The notes below the pieces were generated by a model. It saw only the letters and a list, made by a program, of their open reading frames with translations. It searched no databases and was not told where the DNA came from. A stretch of 64,000 nt of DNA from DT-110 sp030148525 (lineage in GTDB: Bacteria; Bacteroidota; Bacteroidia; Chitinophagales; Saprospiraceae), in NCBI GenBank assembly GCA_965227445.1, contig OZ245751.1, positions 1,736,001 to 1,800,000 of the forward strand. The letters run 5' to 3'. A program made the translations under genes and the position numbers. This document shows positions 36,874-45,281 of the stretch, in pieces (positions within the stretch are counted from its first letter, which is position 1; every line of letters begins with the position of its first letter).

Positions 36874-36960
36874 GGTATGAGGTTTGGGGTTTGAGGTGTT
36901 AGATAAGGTTCTAGGTTTACCTCAAACCTCAAACCTCAAACCTCAAACCTCAAACCTGTA
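36874..36960. repeat. Inverted pair of heptad arrays (GGTTTGA / ACCTCAA)
   Basis: On the plus strand, four units GGTATGA, GGTTTGG, GGTTTGA, GGTGTTA (36874-36901); then after 17 bases, six units in inverse orientation, five ACCTCAA plus ACCTGTA (36919-36960). The halves can pair to a long imperfect hairpin between the symporter stop and the acyltransferase start, and could attenuate transcription. Confidence 0.85.
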
Positions 36961-36964
36961 AATT

Positions 36965-38740
36965 CTAACCTTTTAATCTTTCCCACACGCGGAACAGGAA
37001 TACGGCACCTGCCGCTGCCACTGCGGTAGCAATAATTGCGGGAGTCGTATTTCCGTAGATCCAAAAGCCGGTTGCAAAGAGAGCAGAGTACACGGCAAAA
37101 CAACCCACCAGCATGGCACTGATCTCCAGGGGCAGTTTGCCCTGACGCACTTCGGAAGCTTCCAACTGACCAGTGGCCAGCCCTTCCTCCACGACGGGTT
37201 TCCAGCCCCCTTTGGCGGGCTTGATGAGGCGGTAGAAATCCAACAGCGTTTTGCGGTCGGCGGGAGGAGTGAGCAGGGTGACGGTCACCCAGCCTACCGT
37301 GGTCAGACTGACACCGATCAATAACTTCCAGTGTTGGGCGATCTCTCCGGGGTACAGGAATTCAAAATACAGTGCGATCACAAACGAAATGACCATAGCC
37401 GCCAGCTCGCTATAGGCGTTGATACGCCACCAGAACCACCGCAGGATAAAGATGAGACCAGTCCCGGCACCGATTTGCAGCAGAATATTGAACGCCTGTA
37501 AGGCATTTTCCAGCACGAGGGCGAACAGGGCCGCAAAGATCATAAGCACAACAGTGGATACTCGTCCGATAAGCACTAATTGTTTTTCGCTGGCTTCCGG
37601 GTTGACAAACCGCAGGTAGAAGTCATTGACCAGATAAGAGGATCCCCAGTTCAGGTGAGTGGAGATGGTCGACATAAACGCAGCGATGAGTGAGGCGATC
37701 ACCAGCCCGAGCAGTCCTGCCGGCAGGAAGGTCAGCATAGCCGGGAAGGCGAGGTCATCCTGAATAACATTAGCCTTGACGTTGGGAAAGGCTTCCTGTA
37801 GCGAGTTCAGGTCGGGGAAAACGATCAGCGAGGCCAGGGCGATCAGTATCCAGGGCCATGGTCGCAGGGCATAATGGGCAATATTGAATAGCAGCGTGGC
37901 GCCAACGGCATTGGTTTCATCTTTTGCGCTAAGCATACGCTGAGCGATATAGCCACCACCACCGGGTTCAGCCCCCGGGTACCATACACTCCACCACTGA
38001 ACGGCCAAGGGCAATATAAAGAGTGGAATAAGCTGGGTGGTATCGGTAAAGTCGGGCAGCAAGTTTAGTTTTCCCTGTACATTTTCGTGGGTCAGCAGGT
38101 TGTTCAAACCACCCACCTCCGGCAGGTTGAGTACGACGAAGGAAGCCCAGATAATACCCACCATCGCCAGGATAAACTGGAAAAAGTCGGTGAGGATAAC
38201 GCCCCGCAATCCGCCCAGGGAGGTGTAAATAACCGTCACAACGGAGGCGATCAGTACCGTTTGTACGGGCGTTAGCCCCAGTAATACTCCTCCGATCTTG
38301 ATAGCCGCCAGAGTAACGGTGGCCATGATCATGATATTAAAAAAGAAGCCCAGATATACCGCCCGGAACCCGCGCAGAAAAGCAGCAGGTTTACCGCTGT
38401 ATCGGAGCTCGTAAAATTCCAGGTCAGTCAGTACGCCCGATCTCCGCCAGAGCTTGGCGTAGACAAAGACCGTTAGCATACCGGTCAGCAGAAAGGCCCA
38501 CCATACCCAGTTACCGGCCACGCCGTTTTTGCGTACGATGTCGGTGACAAGGTTGGGTGTATCGGCCGAGAAAGTGGTAGCTACCATGGAAATACCCAGC
38601 AGCCACCAGGGCATGTTTCGACCCGACAAAAAGAATTCCTTGTAGTTCTTTCCTGCTTTGCGGGCAACCAGGATGCCGATCAGCATAGAAAGGGCAAAAA
38701 ACCCAAAGACGATCGACCAGTCCAGTGTTGTTAAGTTCAT
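36965..38740 (-). CDS. Sodium:solute symporter family protein
   Basis: 591 residues with about 13-14 membrane helices, an SSS-family transporter. It shows the N-terminal FFLSGRNMPWWLLGISM motif, VATTFSADTPN in the sodium-binding region and the ELRYSGKPAAFLRGFRA segment (quoted in part: YELRYSGKPAAFLRGF). Members take up sugars, amino sugars or other solutes with sodium. It is downstream of nagB-PIG-L (235-base gap containing an inverted repeat) and upstream of the acyltransferase, so an amino sugar or its oligomer is a reasonable substrate, by context only. Confidence 0.92.
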   Translation of the reverse strand: MNLTTLDWSIVFGFFALSMLIGILVARKAGKNYKEFFLSGRNMPWWLLGISMVATTFSADTPNLVTDIVRKNGVAGNWVWWAFLLTGMLTVFVYAKLWRRSGVLTDLEFYELRYSGKPAAFLRGFRAVYLGFFFNIMIMATVTLAAIKIGGVLLGLTPVQTVLIASVVTVIYTSLGGLRGVILTDFFQFILAMVGIIWASFVVLNLPEVGGLNNLLTHENVQGKLNLLPDFTDTTQLIPLFILPLAVQWWSVWYPGAEPGGGGYIAQRMLSAKDETNAVGATLLFNIAHYALRPWPWILIALASLIVFPDLNSLQEAFPNVKANVIQDDLAFPAMLTFLPAGLLGLVIASLIAAFMSTISTHLNWGSSYLVNDFYLRFVNPEASEKQLVLIGRVSTVVLMIFAALFALVLENALQAFNILLQIGAGTGLIFILRWFWWRINAYSELAAMVISFVIALYFEFLYPGEIAQHWKLLIGVSLTTVGWVTVTLLTPPADRKTLLDFYRLIKPAKGGWKPVVEEGLATGQLEASEVRQGKLPLEISAMLVGCFAVYSALFATGFWIYGNTTPAIIATAVAAAGAVFLFRVWERLKG

Positions 38741-38868
38741 CGTTTTTCGTTTTGTAGCTTTCTGGCTTTCGCCAAAAAAGTAGCTCCGTTAGGGTAAGCG
38801 TATCTCCCCGGTGCCCGGGTACTTTTCGGAACAACTCCATAGTTAGGAAAAATAACCCTTCTCTGACA

Positions 38869-38966
38869 ATTTTTGCGGGAAATGCTGTTGCGGAACGAAT
38901 TACGGCCCGGGAGAGTAGGGCTTTTTGCGAAAGCATTGGCATCAAGGCGCGGTAATTGTCAGAGAA
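38869..38966. repeat. 13-base perfect inverted repeat spanning 98 bases
   Basis: TTCTCTGACAATT at 38869-38881 and its exact complement at 38954-38966, 72 bases apart, fill most of the gap between nagB and the symporter gene. It could be a small non-coding mobile element or a pair of binding sites. No clear target duplication is seen. Confidence 0.6.
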
Positions 38967-38975
38967 CCAAAAACA

Positions 38976-40988
38976 CTAGGATTTCGAGTGAGCCCTGGGT
39001 TTGGGTTTTGATTTGGAGTTGTGAGTATGATTGACTGACTTACCGGCTTCCTGCCAGGGAAATTTCCATCGACTAAAGGCTTCCATGGCTTCGTATTCGG
39101 CCAATCCCAGTCGGCGATAGGCATTTGCCAGGTCTTTATTGCGGTCCTCGGCCCGTTGCCAGAACTCCCGTGAATCATTGCCGGGAAAGGGCGGACGGTC
39201 TTTTTGCGACTGGTGCATAAAAATGGCGTCCCGTTTTTTGAGCAACTCCGTGGGGCTAATGGGGACGGCCATCTCAATTTCGTAAACCGGCCATTCGTGC
39301 CAGGCGCCTCGGTAGAGCCACAGCCATGCTTCCTGGGCCCATGCTTCTTTCTTCACTAGTTCGTAGGCCTGGAAGATGGCCTCCAGGCAAGTGGCATGCG
39401 TGCCGTGCGGATCGGCCAGATCCCCGGCGGCATAGACCTGGTGGGGCTTAATGGTCCGCATCAGGTCAGCAATAATGTTTATATCTTCATTCCCCAGTGG
39501 CTTCTTACGTGTTTTGCCCGTTTCGTAAAATGGCATATCGAGGAAGTGAATCTGCTTCTCGGGCAATCCGCATAAACGTGCACCTGCCCGGGCTTCTCCT
39601 CTGCGAATCAGTCCTTTGACCAGGCGTGTATCAGCGGCAGCTTTGGGCTTTTCATTCTTTTGGATGACTTGCCGCAACATTTTGCTGAGTTCCTTTCCGT
39701 AGTCCGTATTGGCCAGCTCTTTGGACTTGGCGTTGATCAATTCGAGGCTGAACTCGAGAAAAAGGCGGGCGTGGTGATCGTGCACCGCAATATTCCCGGA
39801 AGTCTGGTACGCTACATGGACTTCGTGTCCCTGGTCGACCAGTCGTTGGAAGGTTCCTCCCATGGAAATGACGTCATCATCAGGGTGCGGGCTGAAAATG
39901 ATCACTCGTTTCGAATCGGGGGTTCGCCGTTCGGGGCGGGTCGTATCATCGGCATTGGGTTTGCCGCCCGGCCAACCGGTAATGGTGTGCTGCAGACGGT
40001 TAAACATGCGGATGTTGATGTCGTACGATGAGGCCTGTTCGATGGTCAGGTCACTCAGGCCATATTCTGCATAGTCCTCATTTGTTAGTTTGAGTATGGG
40101 TTTGCCTGCCCGGTCCGATAACCAGGTAACGGCTTTGCAGATTAGGTCTTCATCCCAGTTACAAATGCCGATCAGCCAGGGTGCATCGAAGCGCGTCAAT
40201 AATTCGGCTGCTCCGGTGTCCAGATGTACACTGACATTAGGGTGTTTCTGTAAATAGGTCGAGGGAATATTGGGCGTGATCTCCCCTTCGATCGCTTTTT
40301 GTAATATGTAGGCCTTGTGCTGCCCCCATCCCAGCAGGTAGATTTTTTTGGCATTCATTATGGTTTTGATCCCCATCGTTATAGCCCGGTAGGGGATGTC
40401 CTGCTCCCGGTCGAAGTCTTTGGCAGCATCCCGGCGGGTCAGGGCATCGAGACGCACCATGCGGGTCTCGGAATTTTCCCAGGACCCCGGTTCATTGAAA
40501 CCGATGTGCCCGGTGCGTCCAATGCCCAGCAACTGAATATCAATGCCGCCGTGGGAATTGATCTTGCGTTCGTATTCCTGGCAGTATTTTTCGACCTCTG
40601 CCATATCGAGGGTGCCATCGGGGATGTGCACATTCTCTTTTGGAATGTCGATATGATCGAAAAGATGTTCGTTCATGAAACGGACATAGCTCTGAATAGC
40701 TCCCGGATCCATGGGGTAGTACTCATCCAGGTTAAATGTAATCACATTGTGGAAGCTGAGGTCCTCTTCTTTGTGGAGGCGGACCAATTCCCGGTACACC
40801 TGAATAGGAGAGGAGCCCGTAGCGAGACCCAGTACGATATGCTGGTTTTCCTGTTGGCGCTGGCGAATGGCCAGTGCGATGGAACGCGCGACATGATCAG
40901 AGCCTTCTTTAGCTTTTGGCCAAATCTTGGTTGGCATTTTTTCAACAGATCGCAACTGATACTTCAGATAGTTCCTCATGGATCGCAT
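38976..40988 (-). CDS. nagB: Glucosamine-6-phosphate deaminase fused to a PIG-L deacetylase-like domain
   Basis: 670 residues. Residues about 20-330 are NagB-like (LGLATGSSPIQVYREL in part, FNLDEYYPM, LLGIGRTGHIGFNEPGS in part, TLITMGI-type region AITMGIKTI), converting glucosamine-6-phosphate to fructose-6-phosphate and ammonia. Residues about 370-640 are a PIG-L/LmbE domain with the metal motif SPHPDDDVISMGG and ADPHGTHATC. Fusions of this type are known in Bacteroidota (about 640-670 residues). Together they could deacetylate then deaminate an amino-sugar phosphate; which step the PIG-L half performs is unproven. It is 42 bases behind the ROK gene and presumably controlled by the divergent LacI protein. 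Confidence 0.92.
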   Translation of the reverse strand: MRSMRNYLKYQLRSVEKMPTKIWPKAKEGSDHVARSIALAIRQRQQENQHIVLGLATGSSPIQVYRELVRLHKEEDLSFHNVITFNLDEYYPMDPGAIQSYVRFMNEHLFDHIDIPKENVHIPDGTLDMAEVEKYCQEYERKINSHGGIDIQLLGIGRTGHIGFNEPGSWENSETRMVRLDALTRRDAAKDFDREQDIPYRAITMGIKTIMNAKKIYLLGWGQHKAYILQKAIEGEITPNIPSTYLQKHPNVSVHLDTGAAELLTRFDAPWLIGICNWDEDLICKAVTWLSDRAGKPILKLTNEDYAEYGLSDLTIEQASSYDINIRMFNRLQHTITGWPGGKPNADDTTRPERRTPDSKRVIIFSPHPDDDVISMGGTFQRLVDQGHEVHVAYQTSGNIAVHDHHARLFLEFSLELINAKSKELANTDYGKELSKMLRQVIQKNEKPKAAADTRLVKGLIRRGEARAGARLCGLPEKQIHFLDMPFYETGKTRKKPLGNEDINIIADLMRTIKPHQVYAAGDLADPHGTHATCLEAIFQAYELVKKEAWAQEAWLWLYRGAWHEWPVYEIEMAVPISPTELLKKRDAIFMHQSQKDRPPFPGNDSREFWQRAEDRNKDLANAYRRLGLAEYEAMEAFSRWKFPWQEAGKSVNHTHNSKSKPKPRAHSKS

Positions 40989-41030
40989 GAATTTTTATTA
41001 GTTAGTTCAAGAACCAAATTCAAACTGCTT

Positions 41031-42104
41031 CTAAGCTTGTTCTAAATAAACCTGGGCAGCTGCCCCCAGCGTTCCGGCATCAGCGCCCCCCAGTGCAGAT
41101 ATGGCGACGGTGGTCTTGTTCCGAAATGCTGGCAAAAGGGCTTTTTGTAATTGTTGTTGCAGGGGCTCCAAAAGTAAACTGCCGGCATGAGTCAACCCGC
41201 CCGACAAGAAAATACCTTCGGGATCTAACTGCAGGCAAATCCGTGCCAGGGCGTTACCCAATTCCACACCACACCTTTCAAGGGCTTGTCGGGCCAATTC
41301 ATCTCCTCCCCGGGCAGCCTGGGTGATCATCTCCGCGGTGCGTTCGGAGTCAGAGACCTCCCGGAGATGACTCGGGGTGATCTCGGTGGCAAATAATTCA
41401 CTGAGGTTTCGCTGCAACCCACGGGCTGAAACATAGGTTTCGAGGCAACCTCTTTGCCCACAAGAACAAGCTCGGCCCTGTGGAATATGCACGGTATGAC
41501 CGAGTTCACTGGCTAAATGGTGGGCGCCTGCAACTAATTGGCCGTGGATGTAAAAAGCACTTCCCAGGCCGGTACCCAGCGTCAATAGCACAAAACTATC
41601 CATGTGCTTTGCTCCTCCCCACATCTTTTCCCCCAGGGCTGCTGCTGAAGAATCCTTTATCAGGGCTGTGTGCGCACACAGATTTTCTTCAAAAAAATCC
41701 CGTATTGGGAAGGGGGCTGAAAAAGGTAAATTAACAGCATAGCTGATGTAACCTGTTTTCGGATCACACCCGGGTGCACCAATACCGATGCCCAGTAAGG
41801 ACGAATCTATTCGGTTGACCAAAGCCTTGCTGGTAGCCACCAACCGCTTGGGATAATCATCATGCCCATTGTGCGAATGGGTAGGAAAAGCTTCCTGCCC
41901 GACAATATGCCCCAGTGGGGTGACTAAACTCAATTTTGTAAATGTGCCTCCAATATCGACACCCAGTACGACTTTGTTCAAGTTAAAATGGTATTGTCGG
42001 TTAGTGAAAAAATCGGTCAATTCGTCCAATTGCAAAACTAGGGTTTTTTTCGGAAAAGGAGGAAAACTTGAAATATTTTGAGGCCGTGTACGAACACATA
42101 TCAT
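41031..42104 (-). CDS. ROK family sugar kinase
   Basis: Up to 357 residues, but the first 40 or so lack family character. The true start may be a TTG at about 41982, giving MNKVVLGVDIGGTFTK. Features: the ATP site DIGGTFTK, the ROK motif region ASELGHTVHIPQGRACSCGQ (zinc Cys in CSCGQRGCLETY) and the catalytic Asp in LIKDSSAAALGE, where the usual DN pair reads DS. It phosphorylates glucose- or amino-sugar-type substrates; the neighbouring nagB makes N-acetylglucosamine or glucosamine likely. It is first in the minus-strand operon and divergent from the LacI gene. Confidence 0.88.
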   Translation of the reverse strand: MICVRTRPQNISSFPPFPKKTLVLQLDELTDFFTNRQYHFNLNKVVLGVDIGGTFTKLSLVTPLGHIVGQEAFPTHSHNGHDDYPKRLVATSKALVNRIDSSLLGIGIGAPGCDPKTGYISYAVNLPFSAPFPIRDFFEENLCAHTALIKDSSAAALGEKMWGGAKHMDSFVLLTLGTGLGSAFYIHGQLVAGAHHLASELGHTVHIPQGRACSCGQRGCLETYVSARGLQRNLSELFATEITPSHLREVSDSERTAEMITQAARGGDELARQALERCGVELGNALARICLQLDPEGIFLSGGLTHAGSLLLEPLQQQLQKALLPAFRNKTTVAISALGGADAGTLGAAAQVYLEQA

Positions 42105-42117
42105 ACAATATATGTAT
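42103..42117. promoter_or_regulatory. Possible operator: ATACA-N5-TGTAT
   Basis: A short perfect inverted repeat in the A/T-rich region between the ROK gene and the divergent LacI regulator. The position suits a regulator site, but the sequence is short and A/T-rich, so chance is quite possible. Confidence 0.25.
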
Positions 42118-42325
42118 TATAGCCTTTATTTTTACTAATAATTTTCCCGTTCGCTCCGCTGATTTTCGAAAATTTTTTCCATTTAGCGCCAACTGCCATT
42201 ACATTTGGAGTTACCTGATTACGGAGTACCCCGGTTCTGAACAAACAAAATTTGCCGGAGCCCTTCCCAGAAATAATCGATCCTATTCGATACCGTCGAA
42301 CGGCTCCGAGGACAGCTTTACAATC

Positions 42326-43411
42326 ATGGCAAAACGAATACGAATAAAGGATATCGCGGCCAAAGCTCAGGTGTCTACCGGTACGGTCGATCGCGTCTTG
42401 CACAATCGAGGAAATGTATCAGCTGAGAAACGCGCTCGCGTTGAGGCCGTCATGGAAGAATTGGGATACGAACCTAATATTATCGCACGTACTCTGGCCA
42501 GCAACCGGGAGGTGCGAATCGCCATCCTGGTGCCCGATCCGGGTAATGATCCTTATTGGTCAGCTCCATCCAAAGGCGTTGAACAAGCCTGGCAATCCGT
42601 CAAGCACTACGGAGTGGTTGCCGATTGGTATTATTTCAACCTGTTTGAACAGGATGATTTTGCCGCAAAGGCAAAAAAAGTCCTGGAGACCAAACCCGAT
42701 GCGCTGCTTTTCCCTCCCGTATTTTTGCAAGCAGCAAGTGAGCTGCTGCAAACCTGCCAGGAACAAAATATATTAGTATCCATCTTCAATACCCAGGTGG
42801 ACGGCAGCAGTATCCTGACCTACGTGGGCCAGAACTCTTATCAGAGTGGCGTACTTGCCGGAAAGCTGCTGAGTCTGGGTATGGGAGAGCAAGGAAAGGT
42901 GGCCGTAGTTAATTTGAGTAAAGAACCCGCCAATGCCAAACATTTGTCGGATAAAGAACAGGGGTTGATCGACTATTTCTCCCGCCGTAATCTGGGCGCT
43001 GACTCCCGGGTAATTCGGGTTGTCTTCGAGAATTTTAACAACCGCGAGGCACTTCGCAATCATTTCCTGGCGCTTTTTGCCCATGAACCCACGCTGCGTG
43101 CCCTGTTCATTACCAACTCCAGAGCTTATAAACTGCTGGAAGTGCTGCCCGATGCTGTTACTAAAGACATGCGTATCGTTGGTTTCGACTTAATGCCCGA
43201 GAATATTGAATTTCTGCGCCGGGGACGCATCCAGTTCCTCATCAATCAGAATCCGGTGGAGCAGGGTTATTTAGCCCTGATGAGTTTGGTTAACACCCTG
43301 ATCTTTGAAAAAGAGGTGGCCTCTATTCAGCACCTTCCACTGGATATTGTCGTATCCGAGAATGTGGATTATTACCTCCATCGGGCGGAGAATTTTGCCC
43401 TGACGGTCTGA
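42326..43411 (+). CDS. LacI family transcriptional regulator
   Basis: 361 residues from the ATG at 42326, directly before the LacI helix-turn-helix (IKDIAAKAQVSTGTVDRVLH, about 6-25); upstream codons lack family character. A hinge helix (IIARTLASN) leads to a periplasmic-binding-protein-like sensor domain (IAILVPDPGNDPYW to VSENVDYYLHRAENF in parts). The sensor resembles sugar-binding (Peripla_BP_4) types. It is divergent from the ROK/nagB/symporter/acyltransferase operon, so it most likely represses that operon and responds to an amino sugar or its phosphate. Confidence 0.93.
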   Translation: MAKRIRIKDIAAKAQVSTGTVDRVLHNRGNVSAEKRARVEAVMEELGYEPNIIARTLASNREVRIAILVPDPGNDPYWSAPSKGVEQAWQSVKHYGVVADWYYFNLFEQDDFAAKAKKVLETKPDALLFPPVFLQAASELLQTCQEQNILVSIFNTQVDGSSILTYVGQNSYQSGVLAGKLLSLGMGEQGKVAVVNLSKEPANAKHLSDKEQGLIDYFSRRNLGADSRVIRVVFENFNNREALRNHFLALFAHEPTLRALFITNSRAYKLLEVLPDAVTKDMRIVGFDLMPENIEFLRRGRIQFLINQNPVEQGYLALMSLVNTLIFEKEVASIQHLPLDIVVSENVDYYLHRAENFALTV

Positions 43412-43508
43412 GCAATGGGGTGGTGAGGGTTTTTGTGAGGTTGTGCCGAGATAATTTCATAAAGGGAAGTTAATCACTGGCCTTTGTTGCCTGCGGCATC
43501 GGTGGTAT

Positions 43509-43534
43509 GTCCTTTTGCCTTGATGCAAAAGGAC
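43509..43534. repeat. RHS-linker hairpin, copy 1
   Basis: GTCCTTTTGC-CTTGAT-GCAAAAGGAC: a perfect 10-base stem. It is embedded in a segment shared with 53905-53950 that reads GGTGGTAT before and AAAGATCAAGACCAAATA after the hairpin. In both places the sequence next to GGTGGTAT is the codons for the RHS core motif DAAGNK. Here that restart lasts only about 20 bases before a stop. Confidence 0.8.
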
Positions 43535-43587
43535 CAAAAGATCAAGACCAAATATGGGGATATGCTCTTCGTTTCTGGTAGAAATAA

Positions 43588-43641
43588 TCAAAATTACAGT
43601 TTTGAACTGTAGTACAATCCGGCCTTTTAGGGGGCAAAACA
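43588..43641 (-). mobile_element. Solo end of an IS3-type element
   Basis: 54 bases match the orfA-side end of the intact IS3-type copies (TGTTTTGCCCCCTAAAAGG start, then CAGTTCAAAACTGTAATTTTG in part), but no transposase follows. It cuts the RHS fragment right after AIYHPE. Confidence 0.8.
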
Positions 43642-44590
43642 CCTCCGGATGATAGATAGCCCGAATGCCGCCGTTGCGGTATTCAACACCTCCAATGTAG
43701 TCGGTTTGATCTATCGGCACAAGGGAGGAGTCGATTTTTGCCCTAAGGCGCAGGCCTGGTTTGGCATGAAAGCCTGGTTTGAAAACAATGGAATTTTGTG
43801 CAACCAGTAACGTAGAGTCTAAAGCCGTTGGTTGACCGTCGGTGGTGATGAACCGGGCCTGGTATTGGTTTTCCGTGAAAGGACCGGTCAGGATAATACT
43901 ATCGTTGAGGACCTCCTTACGTAGCTTATTGCCTGCTGCATCGTAGCGATAAACGATACGGCTATTGCTTCCCGGCTGGCTGATGGTATCCGGTAACTTG
44001 AGGTGGTTGTAGGCAAAATCCAGGTTCTTGAATGGATCATGTGATAAGTTACCGTTGGCATCATAATTATAGGCAGCAAAAACGATAGCATTGCCTTTAT
44101 CAAACCCTGCTGGCGTACCACTATCCACAATGGTATTGATGCGATTAGTCCCGGAATAATTGAAATATTCTAAATCATCGATCATGGTACTATTTGCATC
44201 GTACCGGTCCAGCGTGAGCAGGTTTCCTCTTTGGTCATAGGAGTAAGCAGTTCTGTACGTATTTCCGGTCATTTGCGCCGAGGTGATTCGGTCGAGGTAG
44301 TCATAGGCATATCGATAGACTTGTTCGTTACCGGTACCCGTCTGCCAGCTCAATGCGCCGATATTACCGTTGTACTGTGGGGTAAAGCCACTGATGGTGG
44401 TGCCATCGGGCTGATCGTAATGGATTCCCAGCTTAAACCAGTCATTAGCTTCGGTCTGAACGTGGTTGATGCCCTTTAGGAAACCGTTGGCCCGGGAGGC
44501 ATAGTCAAGACTCTGCAAGGCGGCGGTAACCTTGAGGCCGGAACGAATGATCTGTTCCGTGACCAGGATATGCTCCTTGGCTCAAAGAAA
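43642..44590 (-). pseudogene. Headless RHS core fragment (cassette 4), tip lost
   Basis: A roughly 300-codon stretch is closely related to the intact RHS gene from LQSLDY through GINHVQTEANDWFKLGIHYDQ (in part), YDYLDRITSAQMTGN, DAAGNKLRKEVLNDS and up to AIYHPE. It has neither the RHS N-terminus and signal peptide nor the toxin tip: the tip side is replaced by a solo IS end, a spacer and the hairpin linker. It runs in frame from about 44590 (a stop precedes). It should be non-functional but could serve as homology for recombination with 56414-62848. Confidence 0.85.
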
Positions 44591-44678
44591 TTAATTCCCT
44601 TCCCCCAAAGGACAAGGATTGTATCCTTTACAATCTCGATGCGGTGCTCAGGGATGTGAAAACGAGGTTGGCGTATTC

Positions 44679-45281
44679 CTAATTCTCAAAATTTGGGGGT
44701 GACGGCGCAGCACGGATTGGCCATAATTCTGAAAAATTCAAATCCTCTCTTACTTTTTTGATCAAATCGGGTTTCCACTCATCTACAACAAAATATTCAC
44801 CCTCGCTTAACTTAATCATGATTATGCCGTGACTTTGTACCCAAAATACAGTCGAGCTCTTGAGGTTCGAAGAACCAATCTCATTGTATAGTTTAAAAAC
44901 AGTGTATTCTGTGTCACCTGTAGAGAATAACTTTTTGTCAAGTACGGTGACCCTTTCACCCACGAACGGGAATATTGGCTCGCATTCAATATCTCTTACC
45001 TCTCCAACCTTAAGGGCTATTTGCATTTCAACTTGGCAATGCTCAGGTTTGATACGCAATCTTTCTTGGTTATCATCAATTTTAAAGCAGTTTAGCGAAT
45101 TAATCTTAAGTGGTTCATAGTCAGCGCAATAAACATCTCTCCTAATGTTCACGACCATTGTGTCCAGTGGGATAGGATTGCCTATCTTATATTTCATAAA
45201 AATGTAGGTACGATCTCCTTGCGTACTACAACCCATTATGACTAAACAAATGATTGCTATTCTTAATCCCAAAAAGTCCAT
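44679..45281 (-). CDS. Lipoprotein, candidate immunity protein for RHS cassette 3
   Basis: 200 residues with a lipobox (IICLVIMGCS, Cys18). The rest is soluble, mixed alpha/beta by composition, with no family I recognise. It overlaps the end of the RHS cassette 3 tip by 19 bases, the tight coupling expected of a toxin/immunity pair. A lipid-anchored immunity protein suggests the cognate toxin acts in the periplasm; that is inference. The final residues (RAAPSPPNFEN) run on without a terminator visible. Confidence 0.65.
   Translation of the reverse strand: MDFLGLRIAIICLVIMGCSTQGDRTYIFMKYKIGNPIPLDTMVVNIRRDVYCADYEPLKINSLNCFKIDDNQERLRIKPEHCQVEMQIALKVGEVRDIECEPIFPFVGERVTVLDKKLFSTGDTEYTVFKLYNEIGSSNLKSSTVFWVQSHGIIMIKLSEGEYFVVDEWKPDLIKKVREDLNFSELWPIRAAPSPPNFEN

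Noticed and set aside
43457..43587. Continuation of the RHS cassette 4 frame as a new toxin tip (VFCPLKGRIV onward)
   Set aside because: This stretch is the solo IS end and linker translated by chance; it matches DNA next to cassette 2 in a different context.
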